Shown here one piece after another: positions 42,559 through 51,015 of a stretch of 64,000 nucleotides of DNA. The notes beneath the pieces are model-generated. The model searched no databases and had not been told where the DNA came from. It saw only the letters and a program-made list of their open reading frames with translations. This stretch comes from Fibrobacterota bacterium (GTDB lineage: Bacteria; Fibrobacterota; Fibrobacteria; UBA11236). How positions within the stretch are numbered: the stretch's first letter is position 1; every line of letters starts with the position of its first letter. The stretch spans positions 1 through 64,000 of the forward strand of contig JAQBPN010000007.1 of the NCBI GenBank assembly GCA_028287505.1, written 5' to 3'. A program made the position numbers and the translations under genes.

Positions 42559-43307
42559 AAACCCTCTCGCGCATCGGAACCCTTTTCGCTCCGGCTCTTG
42601 TCTCCGCCTTTCTGCTGGCGGCCGCTCCGGGCGCGCACGCGGATGGGGATTCGCAACCGAAATCCCCCTCGCGATTGGCGCGTCTGCTGCCCGACCGGCT
42701 CCAGGTGGGGCCGCATTTCGGCTTCACGGCCTCCCGGTTCACGGGCTCCAGCGAATACAAGTCCCTGATCGAACCCACGCCCGCGTCCCGGGAAGCCTGG
42801 ACCGCCCCGAGCTACGGCGCATTCATCACGGCGCGCTGGCGCAGCGGGATCTCCCTGACCTTCTCGCCGCGGTATGAAAGCTACGGCGTGGATACGCGCG
42901 AGGAAACGGTTTCCTTCCCGGACAATCCCTTTCCCCACACCCTGGAATCCTCCACCGAATTGGGCTACGACGTTTGGCCCCTGCTGCTGGGGTTCGGATG
43001 GTTCAACGCCAGGCAGCATTTCCAGATCCAGCTGGGAACCTATGCCGCATTCCTCGATCACGCCGACATAAACTGGACCGTGGACGGCCAGCCCTATCCC
43101 AACCGGCCGCAGCCGAACGTGCGGGAGACCCAGACGGGATGGATCCTGGCCACCGAATACGGGCTTCGCATGGGACCGGGGGAATTGATCCTGGGAATGG
43201 AAACGCAACGCCAGGCCCATTCCCTGATGGGCGGCTTGCCGGGCACGGTCAAAGCCCAATCGGCGCGCCTCAGCCTGGCTTATGCCTGGACCGTGATGCA
43301 ACGTTAG
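42555..43307 (+). CDS. Outer-membrane barrel-like partner of the VIT-like protein
   Basis: 250 residues starting at a GTG whose last two bases begin the TGA stop of the upstream gene. GGAGG lies 9 nt before. A signal peptide (cleavage after AHAD) is followed by regularly alternating strands (VGPHFGFTASRF, ISLTFSPRYESYGV, FQIQLGTYAAFL, WILATEYGLRM, ARLSLAYAWTVM). This is typical of an 8-10 strand barrel. No family is recognised. It shares the sigma-54 transcription unit with the VIT-like gene, so the two products probably work together at the outer membrane. Its TAG stop is followed by a fragment of the dispersed repeat. Confidence 0.72.
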   Translation: MKTLSRIGTLFAPALVSAFLLAAAPGAHADGDSQPKSPSRLARLLPDRLQVGPHFGFTASRFTGSSEYKSLIEPTPASREAWTAPSYGAFITARWRSGISLTFSPRYESYGVDTREETVSFPDNPFPHTLESSTELGYDVWPLLLGFGWFNARQHFQIQLGTYAAFLDHADINWTVDGQPYPNRPQPNVRETQTGWILATEYGLRMGPGELILGMETQRQAHSLMGGLPGTVKAQSARLSLAYAWTVMQR

Positions 43308-43320
43308 CGCCCCGACAGCC
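43305..43320. repeat. End fragment of the dispersed repeat element
   Basis: TAGCGCCCCGACAGCC differs by one base from the end sequence of the full element at 30909-30924. As there, it starts on a TAG stop codon. The rest of the element is not recognisable downstream, so this is either a decayed copy or chance similarity. Confidence 0.5.
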
Positions 43321-43410
43321 AGACCATCGAATATTTTCCCTTCCTGAAAATCCCGGTTATATTTTGATTGCCGCAGTGACGGCTTTCGCATCCGCGCGAG
43401 GAAGGAAATC

Positions 43411-44511
43411 ATGGGAGACAAGATCAGGATCGGACTGGTATTCGGGGGCAAATCCGTCGAACATGAGATCTCCCTGCAATCCGCCAAGAACATCTTCGAC
43501 GCCTTGGACAAGGAAAAGTACCAGGCCGTTCTGATAGGCATCGATAAGGAAGGCAAGTGGCTGCTGGGAAAGCCGCTTCCGGCGGAGACGGGATCCAAGG
43601 CGGGAAACCAGTTGCCCATTCCCAACCTGGCGGAAAACCGGATGGCGCTGGTGCCGGGAGATTCCCAGGGACTTCTCCAGATATCCGGAGCGCCCTCCCT
43701 GAAAGAAGTCGATGTCGTTTTTCCCGTCCTGCATGGACCGTACGGAGAAGACGGAAGCGTGCAGGGCCTTTTGAAGCTGGCGGGGATCCCTTTCGTCGGC
43801 CCGTCCATCCTGGGTTCGGCCGTATCCATGGACAAGGATTTCACCAAGCGCCTTTTGCGGGACGCGGGGATCAAGGTGGCGGATTTCCTGGTCTACGGAA
43901 AGCATCAGATGAAATCGATCCGCTTCCAGGAGGTGACCGCTTCCCTGGGCCTGCCTTTTTTCGTCAAGCCCGCGAACCTGGGTTCCTCCGTGGGGATTTC
44001 CAAAGTCCGATCGGAAAGCGAAATGCACGCCGCTCTGGAAAAAGCATTCGCCTTCGACCGGAAAATCCTGATCGAAAGGGCCATCAAGGGGCGGGAAATC
44101 GAATGCGGCATCCTGGGCAATGAAAACCCCTCCGCGTCGATATTGGGAGAGGTTCTGCCCAAGGCGGATTTCTATTCGTACGAGGCCAAGTATATCGACG
44201 AGAACGGCGCGGCCCTGGAATTGCCCGCAAGGCTATCCGAAGAAAAATCCGCCGAGATGCGCGGGCTCGCCCTCAGGGTATTCGACATCCTGGCTTGCGA
44301 AGGCATGGCCAGGGTGGACTTCTTCCTGACCGAGGCGGGCGAGGTCCTGGTCAACGAGGTGAATACCATTCCGGGCTTCACCCGGAACAGCATGTATCCC
44401 AAGCTGTGGGAAATGAGCGGTGTCCCCTATCCCAAGCTCATCGACCGGTTGGTGGAACTGGCCTTGGAAAGGCATGCGCTGGAGAAGGATCTCAAGACCA
44501 GTTACCAATGA
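43411..44511 (+). CDS. ddl: D-alanine--D-alanine ligase
   Basis: 366 residues, an ATP-grasp enzyme that makes the D-Ala-D-Ala dipeptide for peptidoglycan. Motifs include FGGKSVEHEISLQSA, HGPYGEDGSVQG, PFVGPSILGSAVSMDK, FVKPANLGSSVGI and the C-terminal FFLTEAGEVLVNEVNTIPGF that holds the magnesium ligands. A GGAAGG site lies just before the ATG. It is transcribed with the DUF4112 gene 62 nt downstream or alone. The dipeptide-epimerase-like gene 10 kb upstream may serve the same wall metabolism, but is not linked. Confidence 0.96.
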   Translation: MGDKIRIGLVFGGKSVEHEISLQSAKNIFDALDKEKYQAVLIGIDKEGKWLLGKPLPAETGSKAGNQLPIPNLAENRMALVPGDSQGLLQISGAPSLKEVDVVFPVLHGPYGEDGSVQGLLKLAGIPFVGPSILGSAVSMDKDFTKRLLRDAGIKVADFLVYGKHQMKSIRFQEVTASLGLPFFVKPANLGSSVGISKVRSESEMHAALEKAFAFDRKILIERAIKGREIECGILGNENPSASILGEVLPKADFYSYEAKYIDENGAALELPARLSEEKSAEMRGLALRVFDILACEGMARVDFFLTEAGEVLVNEVNTIPGFTRNSMYPKLWEMSGVPYPKLIDRLVELALERHALEKDLKTSYQ

Positions 44512-44572
44512 CCCGGGAGCCGTTCCCGGCGCCCGGTCTTCCTGGCCGGGGCGAAAGTTTTATCTTATTCCC

Positions 44573-45082
44573 ATGGAAAAACCCACCGTGGAAGTGGGCC
44601 GATGGGACCAACGCGATCCCGGGCGCCGCGCCGCGCCCCAATCCGCCTTGGACGGTCTGGAAGCGCTGGCCTGGCTGCTCGATAGCAGCATACCGGTTCC
44701 CGGAACCGGCTTCCGGGTCGGCCTGGATTCGCTGATCGGCCTGATACCGGTGATCGGCGACGCCATCGGCGCGATTCTCTCCACCTACATCCTGGTCATG
44801 TCCGCCAGAATGGGCGTTCCCCGCGTGACTCTGCTCCGGATGGGATTCAACATCACCCTGGAAGCGGTGGTGGGCGTGGTTCCCTTGGCGGGAGACCTGT
44901 TCGACTTCGCATGGAAGGCCAACCGCCGCAATGTGGCATTGCTCCGCGCCCACGCGGAAAATCCCTCCCAGGCGCGGCGGGGGGATTGGCTTTTCGCCGG
45001 GCTGTTCATGTTCCTGGTGCTGGCCGTCCTATGCGGTCTGGGTTGGGCCGGTTACTCCCTGGGCAGGTGGCTGCTGTCCTGA
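44573..45082 (+). CDS. DUF4112 membrane protein
   Basis: 169 residues. The DUF4112 domain covers most of it: LAWLLDSSIPVPGTGFRVGLD, LIGLIPVIGDAIGAILSTYI and VGVVPLAGDLFDFAWKANRRN. The last of these is the conserved end motif. It has two central membrane segments and one C-terminal segment (LFAGLFMFLVLAVLCGLGW). The function of DUF4112 is unknown. The 5' extension of the open frame into ddl is in another frame and is not real. The last 54 bp overlap the 3' end of the oppositely oriented receiver gene. Confidence 0.87.
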   Translation: MEKPTVEVGRWDQRDPGRRAAPQSALDGLEALAWLLDSSIPVPGTGFRVGLDSLIGLIPVIGDAIGAILSTYILVMSARMGVPRVTLLRMGFNITLEAVVGVVPLAGDLFDFAWKANRRNVALLRAHAENPSQARRGDWLFAGLFMFLVLAVLCGLGWAGYSLGRWLLS

Positions 45083-45544
45083 ATCCGGCGCAGACGCAGG
45101 GGCAGGGGCGCCGACCGCGAAGCTGATCGCGGTTTCGATCATTTCCTTCAAAGGTTCCAGGAGGATCGGCTTGGACAGGCATCCGTCCATTCCCGATACC
45201 GCGCATTTTTCGCGCGTGCCCGGCATCACGTCCGCCGTCATCGCCGAGATGAAGACCCTTCGCTTGTCCATCTTCTTTTCCAGCAGCCGGATGCAGGCGG
45301 TGGCGGCATAGCCGTCCATCTCCGGCATCAGGCAATCCATGAAGATCAGGTCGTAGTCGCCCTTCAGGCAGGCGTTGACGGCTTCCCTGCCGTTCCCGGC
45401 CATTTCGGCGCGGTAGCCCAGCCTTTCCAGAAAATCGGCAATGACGAACCGGTTGATCCCATTGTCCTCCGCGACCAGGATACGGAGGGGCGAATGCTTG
45501 CGCTCGGTTCCGTCCTGGAGGATTTCGTCTTTCGGCATGGCCAC
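45029..45544 (-). CDS. Receiver-domain response regulator with disordered tail
   Basis: 171 residues. The receiver domain spans about 20-140, with acidic residues in LVAEDNGINR, phospho-acceptor Asp70 (FMDCLMPEMDG) and Lys125 (LSKPI). The AEDNxxN and MDxxMPxMDG patterns are those of receivers from hybrid sensor kinases. A Pro/Ala/Gln-rich tail of about 28 residues follows, without an output domain. That tail is encoded over the 3' end of the DUF4112 gene on the opposite strand. A start at the third residue is also possible. It is a single gene with no kinase adjacent. Confidence 0.88.
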   Translation of the reverse strand: MAMPKDEILQDGTERKHSPLRILVAEDNGINRFVIADFLERLGYRAEMAGNGREAVNACLKGDYDLIFMDCLMPEMDGYAATACIRLLEKKMDKRRVFISAMTADVMPGTREKCAVSGMDGCLSKPILLEPLKEMIETAISFAVGAPAPASAPDSGQQPPAQGVTGPTQTA

Positions 45545-45710
45545 CTTGGTTGATGCCGAAAGTATAGGCTCAGGAAAGATTCGAAGTAAACGCCGCCCAA
45601 GCCATCCGTACGCTCATTTCGTACGCGCCGGCCAGGGGCAATATCCAGGAATAATTCCCAAAGATTCCCAAGGGCCAGGGTGGTTTTGGCCCCATCCCGC
45701 CGCCAAAAAG

Positions 45711-45740
45711 TTGCCCTTTCCCGCGGGTATCGCCTATTCT
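45711..45740 (+). promoter_or_regulatory. Sigma-70-like promoter of the second sugar dehydrogenase
   Basis: TTGCCC (45711-45716) and TATTCT (45735-45740) are 18 bases apart, leaving a leader of about 60 nt before the ATG at 45805, which has a GGGAGA ribosome site. Confidence 0.4.
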
Positions 45741-45804
45741 ATAGGCAACCGGCCCGGGCGCCGGTCACGGTAATCGGAACGATACCGCCGCACAGGGAGA
45801 CAAT

Positions 45805-47355
45805 ATGCAGGCAACGCTCAAGAACGGTTTCACTTCCGCACTGCTTCTGGGCTGCGCCCTTTCGGCGCCCCGGGTTTCCGCGGCTTTCTCCTATCCCGGT
45901 TGCCCCGACGTGGCCGCTACGGATTTCGAAATGCAGACCCTGGTCGCCAACGCCAACGACAAACTCACGGAAGAGCCCATGAAGATGGCCTTCGACATGG
46001 ACGCCTCCGGCAACGTCAGCGTCTATTTCACCCAGCGCCAGGGATTGCTGCGCAAATACGATCCGATCAAGAAGAGCGTGGTCGAGATCGCCAACCTCAA
46101 CAAATACCCGGGCTTCCCCACCAGCTTCTCCGGCGGCAGCGACGGCCTGTTGGGGATCGCGACGGATCCCGCCTTCAAGAGCAACCATTGGCTGTACCTG
46201 GACATCAGCACCAAGACGGATTGGCGCGTGGTCCGCTATACCATGAACGGGGACGCCCTGGATATGGCCTCGGAGAAGGTCGTCATCGCGGTCCCCCAGG
46301 AGCCGCTCAGCCAGCATCCCGGCAGCGCCCTGGCTTTCGACAACCGCGGCGATCTGTGGGTCACCACGGGCGACAACCACAAGGAATGGCCCGCCGCCAA
46401 CACCAACGACCTGCGCGGCAAGATCCTGCGCATCCATCCCACCCCCGAAGGGACCTATACCATTCCGGATGGCAACCTGTTCCCGCCGGGAACCGCCAAG
46501 ACCAAACCCGAGATCTTCATCATGGGCAACCGCAATCCCTACACCATCACCATCGACACCGTCCGCCACGGCGTGACCTGGGGCGATGTGGGGCCCGATG
46601 CGGGAGCCATCACGGAAGAGCGCGACTTCGCCGTCAAACCGGGATTCCACGGGTGGCCTTTCTGGTCCGGCAACCAGGTGACCCAGGGCAAGGGCGCGGG
46701 CACGGTGGACAAGCCCATCAACAACGATCCCAACAATACCGGCCTGGCGGAACTCCCCGCCGCCATCCCCGGCTTCGACAGTTACAAGCAGTCCTGCTCC
46801 ATCACGGGTCCCGTCTACTATTACAACGCGGCCAGCCCTTCCACCGTCAAGATGCCGCCCCACTTCAACGGAATCTGGTTCGTCAGCGACTTCAGCCATT
46901 TCGCGGTGGAAGGCCTGAGCCTGGACGCCGCGGGGAGCAAAATCCTGGGCCGCCAGCCCATCTTCGCGAACATTCAACTCGACCGCATCACGGATTTCCA
47001 GACCGGGCCGGACGGCGCATTCTATTTCGTGAACTACGCGGGTTACCGCGACTTCACTTCCAAGACCGGCATCGTGCGCATCGTCTACAAGGGAACCTGC
47101 CGGCCCACCACGACCAACGCGTTCAGCAAGCCCGCCTGGGTGGATCGGGACGTGCAATTGCTGGGGTCGGTGGTTTCCATTTCCGCCGCGGGTTCCCATA
47201 CTTTGCAGGTGAAGGACCTTGCCGGCCGCCTCCTGGAAAGCCGCAGCGGCCGCGGCCGCGCGAGCTACGATCTGGCGGGCATCCGCAATGCGGGCTTGTG
47301 CGTGGTGACCGTCGCCACGGAGCAGGGAAGCTTCGCCTGGAAAATGATCCGCTGA
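45805..47355 (+). CDS. Secreted PQQ-dependent sugar dehydrogenase-like protein
   Basis: 516 residues. A signal peptide (to RVSAA) is followed by a GSDH-type propeller. Features include DGLLGIATDPAFKSNHWLYL, HPGSALAFDNRGDLWVTTGDN, DLRGKILRIHPTPEG, GNRNPYTITID and FHGWPFWSGNQ. It oxidises a sugar or aldehyde in the periplasm or outside the cell, with PQQ as the expected cofactor; the substrate is unknown. This is the branch found in multidomain secreted proteins, distinct from the lipoprotein at 17909-19081. The last 75 residues (LQVKDLAGRLLESR, AGLCVVTVATEQGSFAWKMIR) are a type IX-like sorting domain. Confidence 0.88.
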   Translation: MQATLKNGFTSALLLGCALSAPRVSAAFSYPGCPDVAATDFEMQTLVANANDKLTEEPMKMAFDMDASGNVSVYFTQRQGLLRKYDPIKKSVVEIANLNKYPGFPTSFSGGSDGLLGIATDPAFKSNHWLYLDISTKTDWRVVRYTMNGDALDMASEKVVIAVPQEPLSQHPGSALAFDNRGDLWVTTGDNHKEWPAANTNDLRGKILRIHPTPEGTYTIPDGNLFPPGTAKTKPEIFIMGNRNPYTITIDTVRHGVTWGDVGPDAGAITEERDFAVKPGFHGWPFWSGNQVTQGKGAGTVDKPINNDPNNTGLAELPAAIPGFDSYKQSCSITGPVYYYNAASPSTVKMPPHFNGIWFVSDFSHFAVEGLSLDAAGSKILGRQPIFANIQLDRITDFQTGPDGAFYFVNYAGYRDFTSKTGIVRIVYKGTCRPTTTNAFSKPAWVDRDVQLLGSVVSISAAGSHTLQVKDLAGRLLESRSGRGRASYDLAGIRNAGLCVVTVATEQGSFAWKMIR

Positions 47356-47362
47356 GCGTCCA

Positions 47363-48289
47363 TCAGCCCAGGTTCTTGAGGAGGATGCCCACCTCTTCCC
47401 GGTAGTTGCCCAGAAAATCCAGCAGGACGGCGTGCGGATTGCGCCCGCTGCGGTGCGCATGGTGCAGGCGCCGGTACATGGCCCCCATGAAGGACCGCAA
47501 TTTCCGTCCCCGCTCCCCATCCGCGCCGGGCTCCGTTTTTTCCGCTTCCAGGAACAGCCGTTCCAGGAACCGCAAATCATCTTCCGCCTCATCGCCGTTA
47601 CGGGCTTCTCCTTCCGCGCTCAGGGTATGCAACAGGAAAAGGCCGGCGGGAATGTCGCTGAGGCTGTGCTGTTTGACATGGATGATGGACTCGACGATGC
47701 GCAGGGCGCGCTCCTCCAGGAATGCCTTCTCGGCGGAGAAGTCCTCTCCGGGACCGCCCAGGCGATCCAGGCTGGCGCCTATGCGGCGGGCATTGTAGCG
47801 GGCTATCATGACGTGCAGGGAGGGGAAGCAGAAGGAATTGCGATCGCTCAGATGGATGATCAGGGATTCCAGGCTGGGCAGAGGACCCGGCCGGGAGGCC
47901 ACGGTGGAATCGCGCTGGGAGAATATCTTGTGGGCTTCCAGGAAAAGCGTCTCCAGCCCGGCCACGAAGGCTTCCATTTCCGGAAGCGCGCGATCGCCGA
48001 AACGCACATGCAACCATCCCAGGGAACCCACCCACAGGCGTACGAACCCCAGGTAACAGGGAAGCCACGTGGGATCGAACGGCACCAGCCCGTCCAATTC
48101 CATATCCAGGGGAATGCGGGTATGGCCGCGGCGGCGGAAGAATTGGGGCTTGAAGTAGATGCGGAAGATGTTCCCGATCAAGCGCAGGTACCGCCGCCGG
48201 AAGCGCGGATTCCGGAAGACGATCCAATACAGACGCAGGACGCTCGCGGCGGATGTGATGGGGTGATCGGGTGGCTTGCGGCCGGGCAT
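47363..48289 (-). CDS. Divergent PAP2/Aur1-like protein
   Basis: 308 residues from the ATG at 48289. The centre contains CFPSLHVMIARYNARRI followed about 50 residues later by VKQHSLSDIPAGLFLLH. These match the C2 (PSLH) and C3 (HxxxD) motifs of PAP2_3-type lipid phosphatases and phosphotransferases. The normal spacing and membrane helices are weak, however. Only short hydrophobic stretches flank the motifs, and the C1 KxxxxxxRP motif is not obvious. The N-terminus is very Arg/aromatic-rich (RLYWIVFRNPRFRRRYLRLI). It may be a modified phosphatase or a non-catalytic relative. Confidence 0.5.
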   Translation of the reverse strand: MPGRKPPDHPITSAASVLRLYWIVFRNPRFRRRYLRLIGNIFRIYFKPQFFRRRGHTRIPLDMELDGLVPFDPTWLPCYLGFVRLWVGSLGWLHVRFGDRALPEMEAFVAGLETLFLEAHKIFSQRDSTVASRPGPLPSLESLIIHLSDRNSFCFPSLHVMIARYNARRIGASLDRLGGPGEDFSAEKAFLEERALRIVESIIHVKQHSLSDIPAGLFLLHTLSAEGEARNGDEAEDDLRFLERLFLEAEKTEPGADGERGRKLRSFMGAMYRRLHHAHRSGRNPHAVLLDFLGNYREEVGILLKNLG

Positions 48290-48357
48290 GGGTATCCTAT
48301 AGAAAATAGGAAATACGGGGGTTTGGAGGATCGGGGCCCGATTTATAAGATTTTCCC

Positions 48358-49686
48358 ATGCCCGCCCCCGACGATTTGATTCCTTCCCTGCGCGAAGCCC
48401 TGCAACTGACGCCCGGAAACCTTTCATTGCGCGTCCATTTGGGCGAATTGCTTTTGCAACAAGGGGAAACGGGCGAGGCTGAAAAAGAATTCCGACAGGC
48501 GCTGGGCCAATCGCCCGGCCACGAACAGGCCAGATTGGGATTGGTGGAATCCTTCTGCCGCCAGGGAAAGACCTCGGCCGCCTTGGTGCTGCTGGAGGGA
48601 TGGCTGACCCAGCCCGGCGCTCCCGCGAAAGCCTTCCTTTGGGCGGCCCGGGCCCATCTGGACGACGGAAAACCCGCCGAAGCGGAAAAGTGCTATCGCA
48701 AAGCCCTGGGTCTGGATCCGTCCCTGCTCGATCCCGAATGGGAAGCGCGCCTGCATGCCGGCGCGGAACCCGCCAAGGCCATGGCCGGCCGGGAGGAAAC
48801 CCCGGTGTTACCGGAAGGGCAGGCTCTCATCGAGCGGCCGGTCATCGATTTCTCCGACGTGGGCGGCATGGAAAAGCTCAAGGAGGAGATCAATCTCAAG
48901 ATCATCCACCCCATCGAGCATCCGGAAATCTACCGCGCCTACGGCAAGAAGATCGGCGGCGGCATCCTGTTGTACGGACCGCCCGGCTGCGGCAAGACCT
49001 ATCTGGCCCGCGCCACCGCCGGCCAGGTGAAATCCTTTTTCATTTCCGTGGGCATCCACGACGTGCTCAACATGTACCTGGGCCAGAGCGAGCGGAACCT
49101 GCACGACATCTTCGAAACCGCGCGCAACAACACGCCCTGCGTGCTGTTCTTCGACGAGGTGGACGCCCTGGCCGCCAACCGGACGGATATGCGCCAAAGC
49201 GCCGGCCGCCAGCTCATCAACCAGTTCCTCTCGGAACTGGACGGCATCGGCACCGACAACGAAGGCATCCTGGTTCTGGCCGCCACCAACGCGCCCTGGC
49301 ACCTGGATTCGGCCTTCCGGCGTCCGGGACGTTTCGATCGCATCCTGTTCGTGCCGCCTCCGGACGCGGCCGCCCGCGCGGAAATCTTCCGCATCGTCCT
49401 CAAGGACAAGCCCATCGAGGATATCGACTACGCCAAGCTGGCCAAAGCCTCGGAAGGTTTCTCGGGAGCGGACATCAAGGCGGCGGTGGAAGATGCCGTG
49501 GAATCCAAGCTGCGCGAGGCCATCAAGGCCGGCAAACCTTCCCCGTTGACCACCAAGGACCTGCTGGCGGCGGCCAAGACGGCGCGGCCCTCCGCCAAAG
49601 AGTGGTTCTCCACGGCCCGCAACTACGCCCTCTATTCCAACCAGGGCGGCATCTACGACGATATCCTGGCCTACCTGAAACTGTGA
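48358..49686 (+). CDS. TPR-AAA ATPase
   Basis: 442 residues. The N-terminal 125 residues or so form three TPR-like hairpins. After a linker, DFSDVGGMEKLKEEI begins a single Cdc48/FtsH-type AAA module. Walker A is at 207-214 (GPPGCGKT), Walker B at 263-267 (LFFDE), followed by sensor/SRH ATNAPWHLDSAFRRPGRFDR and the helical lid GFSGADIKAAVEDAV. It probably remodels or unfolds a protein partner chosen through the TPRs. It lies 4 nt before a TPR-membrane protein gene, so the two are likely to form one assembly. There is no peptidase domain. Confidence 0.9.
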   Translation: MPAPDDLIPSLREALQLTPGNLSLRVHLGELLLQQGETGEAEKEFRQALGQSPGHEQARLGLVESFCRQGKTSAALVLLEGWLTQPGAPAKAFLWAARAHLDDGKPAEAEKCYRKALGLDPSLLDPEWEARLHAGAEPAKAMAGREETPVLPEGQALIERPVIDFSDVGGMEKLKEEINLKIIHPIEHPEIYRAYGKKIGGGILLYGPPGCGKTYLARATAGQVKSFFISVGIHDVLNMYLGQSERNLHDIFETARNNTPCVLFFDEVDALAANRTDMRQSAGRQLINQFLSELDGIGTDNEGILVLAATNAPWHLDSAFRRPGRFDRILFVPPPDAAARAEIFRIVLKDKPIEDIDYAKLAKASEGFSGADIKAAVEDAVESKLREAIKAGKPSPLTTKDLLAAAKTARPSAKEWFSTARNYALYSNQGGIYDDILAYLKL

Positions 49687-49690
49687 TCCC

Positions 49691-50917
49691 ATGAGCGTCG
49701 ATATCGAGCGCGCCCAGCTCCTGATCAACCAGTCCCGTTTCGACATGGCCGAACGCGAACTACGCGCCGCCTTGTCCCAGGATCCGGACGATTTCCGGGC
49801 CCATGCCCTGCTGGCCTATTGCCTGTTGCGCCTTGCCCGCCCCAAGGACGCCCTGGAAGAAGCCAATCTGGCGGTGGCCAAGGAACCGGCGGCGCCCTAT
49901 GCGCGTTACATCCAGGCCCTGACCCTGATGGAATCGGGACGCCGCGAGGACGCCAAAGCGGCGGCGCGGGAAGCCATCCAACTGGATCCCGCGGACGCGG
50001 ATTATTTCGCCCTCCTGGGCGGGCTCCACCTGGACGGGAAAAACTGGAACGAGGCGCTCAAGAGCGCCGAATCCGCCCTGCTGCTGGACGCGGAGAACGT
50101 GCAGGGGGCCAACGTGCGCGCCGCGGCCCTGGTCAAGCTGGGCCGGGGAGCGGAAGCGGGCCTCACCCTGGACTCCGCCCTGGCGCGCGAACCCGAAAGC
50201 GCCGTGACCCACGCCAACATGGGCTGGACGCTGCTCGAGCGCGGCGACCACAAGAAGGCCCTGGAGCATTTCCGCGAGGCCCTGCGCCTGGAACCGGATC
50301 AGGAATGGGCCCGGGAAGGCATCGTGGAATCGATGAAGGCGCGCAATCCCCTTTACCGCCTGATGCTGCAATATTTCTTTTTCATGTCCAAGCTTCCCGC
50401 CAAATCGCAATGGGCCGTGGTGCTCATCGCCCTGCTGGGAACGCGTCTGCTGCGCGCCACCGCGCGCGCCTACCCTCCCTTCGAACCCGCCGCCATGGTC
50501 ATCGGAGTGATGTACGTGCTGTTCATGGCCGCCACCTGGCTGGCGCGGCCCCTGTTCGATCTGGTTCTGCGCCTGGATCGGTTCGGACGCCTTTGCCTCT
50601 CCGAGGATCAGATCAAGGGTTCCAATTGGCTGGGTCTCACCCTGCTGGCCTCCCTCGCGTTCCTGGCGGTGCTTTTCGCCACGGGCAACGGGGATTTCCT
50701 GGCCGCCGCCATAGGGTGCCTGGCCCTCAGCGTGCCGGTGGCCGGCATCTATCAGACCGCGAATCCCAAACGGCGCCGGTTCCGGGCGGCCTATTCCATC
50801 GCCCTGGCGCTGCTGGGCGTCTGCGCCCTGGTCCTGCCCGACGTGAACCATCGGGTGATGGCGGGAGGGGTTTTCGTGGGCGGGGTGATCGTATATACCT
50901 GGATCGCGAATCTCTGA
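49691..50917 (+). CDS. TPR protein with C-terminal membrane domain
   Basis: 408 residues. The N-terminal 215 residues contain about six TPR units (AERELRAALSQDPDDFRAHALLAYCLL; SAESALLLDAENVQGANVRA; ALEHFREALRLEPDQEWA). The remainder has about six hydrophobic segments, beginning at SQWAVVLIALLGTRLL and ending in VFVGGVIVYTWIANL. The TPRs would lie in the cytosol and could dock the AAA protein encoded 4 nt upstream. The function is unknown. Confidence 0.82.
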   Translation: MSVDIERAQLLINQSRFDMAERELRAALSQDPDDFRAHALLAYCLLRLARPKDALEEANLAVAKEPAAPYARYIQALTLMESGRREDAKAAAREAIQLDPADADYFALLGGLHLDGKNWNEALKSAESALLLDAENVQGANVRAAALVKLGRGAEAGLTLDSALAREPESAVTHANMGWTLLERGDHKKALEHFREALRLEPDQEWAREGIVESMKARNPLYRLMLQYFFFMSKLPAKSQWAVVLIALLGTRLLRATARAYPPFEPAAMVIGVMYVLFMAATWLARPLFDLVLRLDRFGRLCLSEDQIKGSNWLGLTLLASLAFLAVLFATGNGDFLAAAIGCLALSVPVAGIYQTANPKRRRFRAAYSIALALLGVCALVLPDVNHRVMAGGVFVGGVIVYTWIANL

Positions 50918-50951
50918 AATTCCGAAAAAATCCCGTGATTTCGGCCAACAA

Positions 50952-51002
50952 TTGCATTCTTGTACGCCTGTTGGTATAACAGTACGTATATTAAGCGTAC
51001 AA
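50952..51002 (+). promoter_or_regulatory. Promoter and nested inverted-repeat operator of the toxin-antitoxin operon
   Basis: TTGCAT (50952-50957) and TATAAC (50975-50980) are spaced by 17 bases. The boxes are covered by two perfect inverted repeats: TTGTACGC (50960-50967) with GCGTACAA (50995-51002), and inside it CTGTT-GGTAT-AACAG (50968-50982). This is a likely binding site for the ribbon-helix-helix antitoxin and would give autorepression (inference from family behaviour). Confidence 0.65.
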
Positions 51003-51015
51003 AGGACGAAACCCG

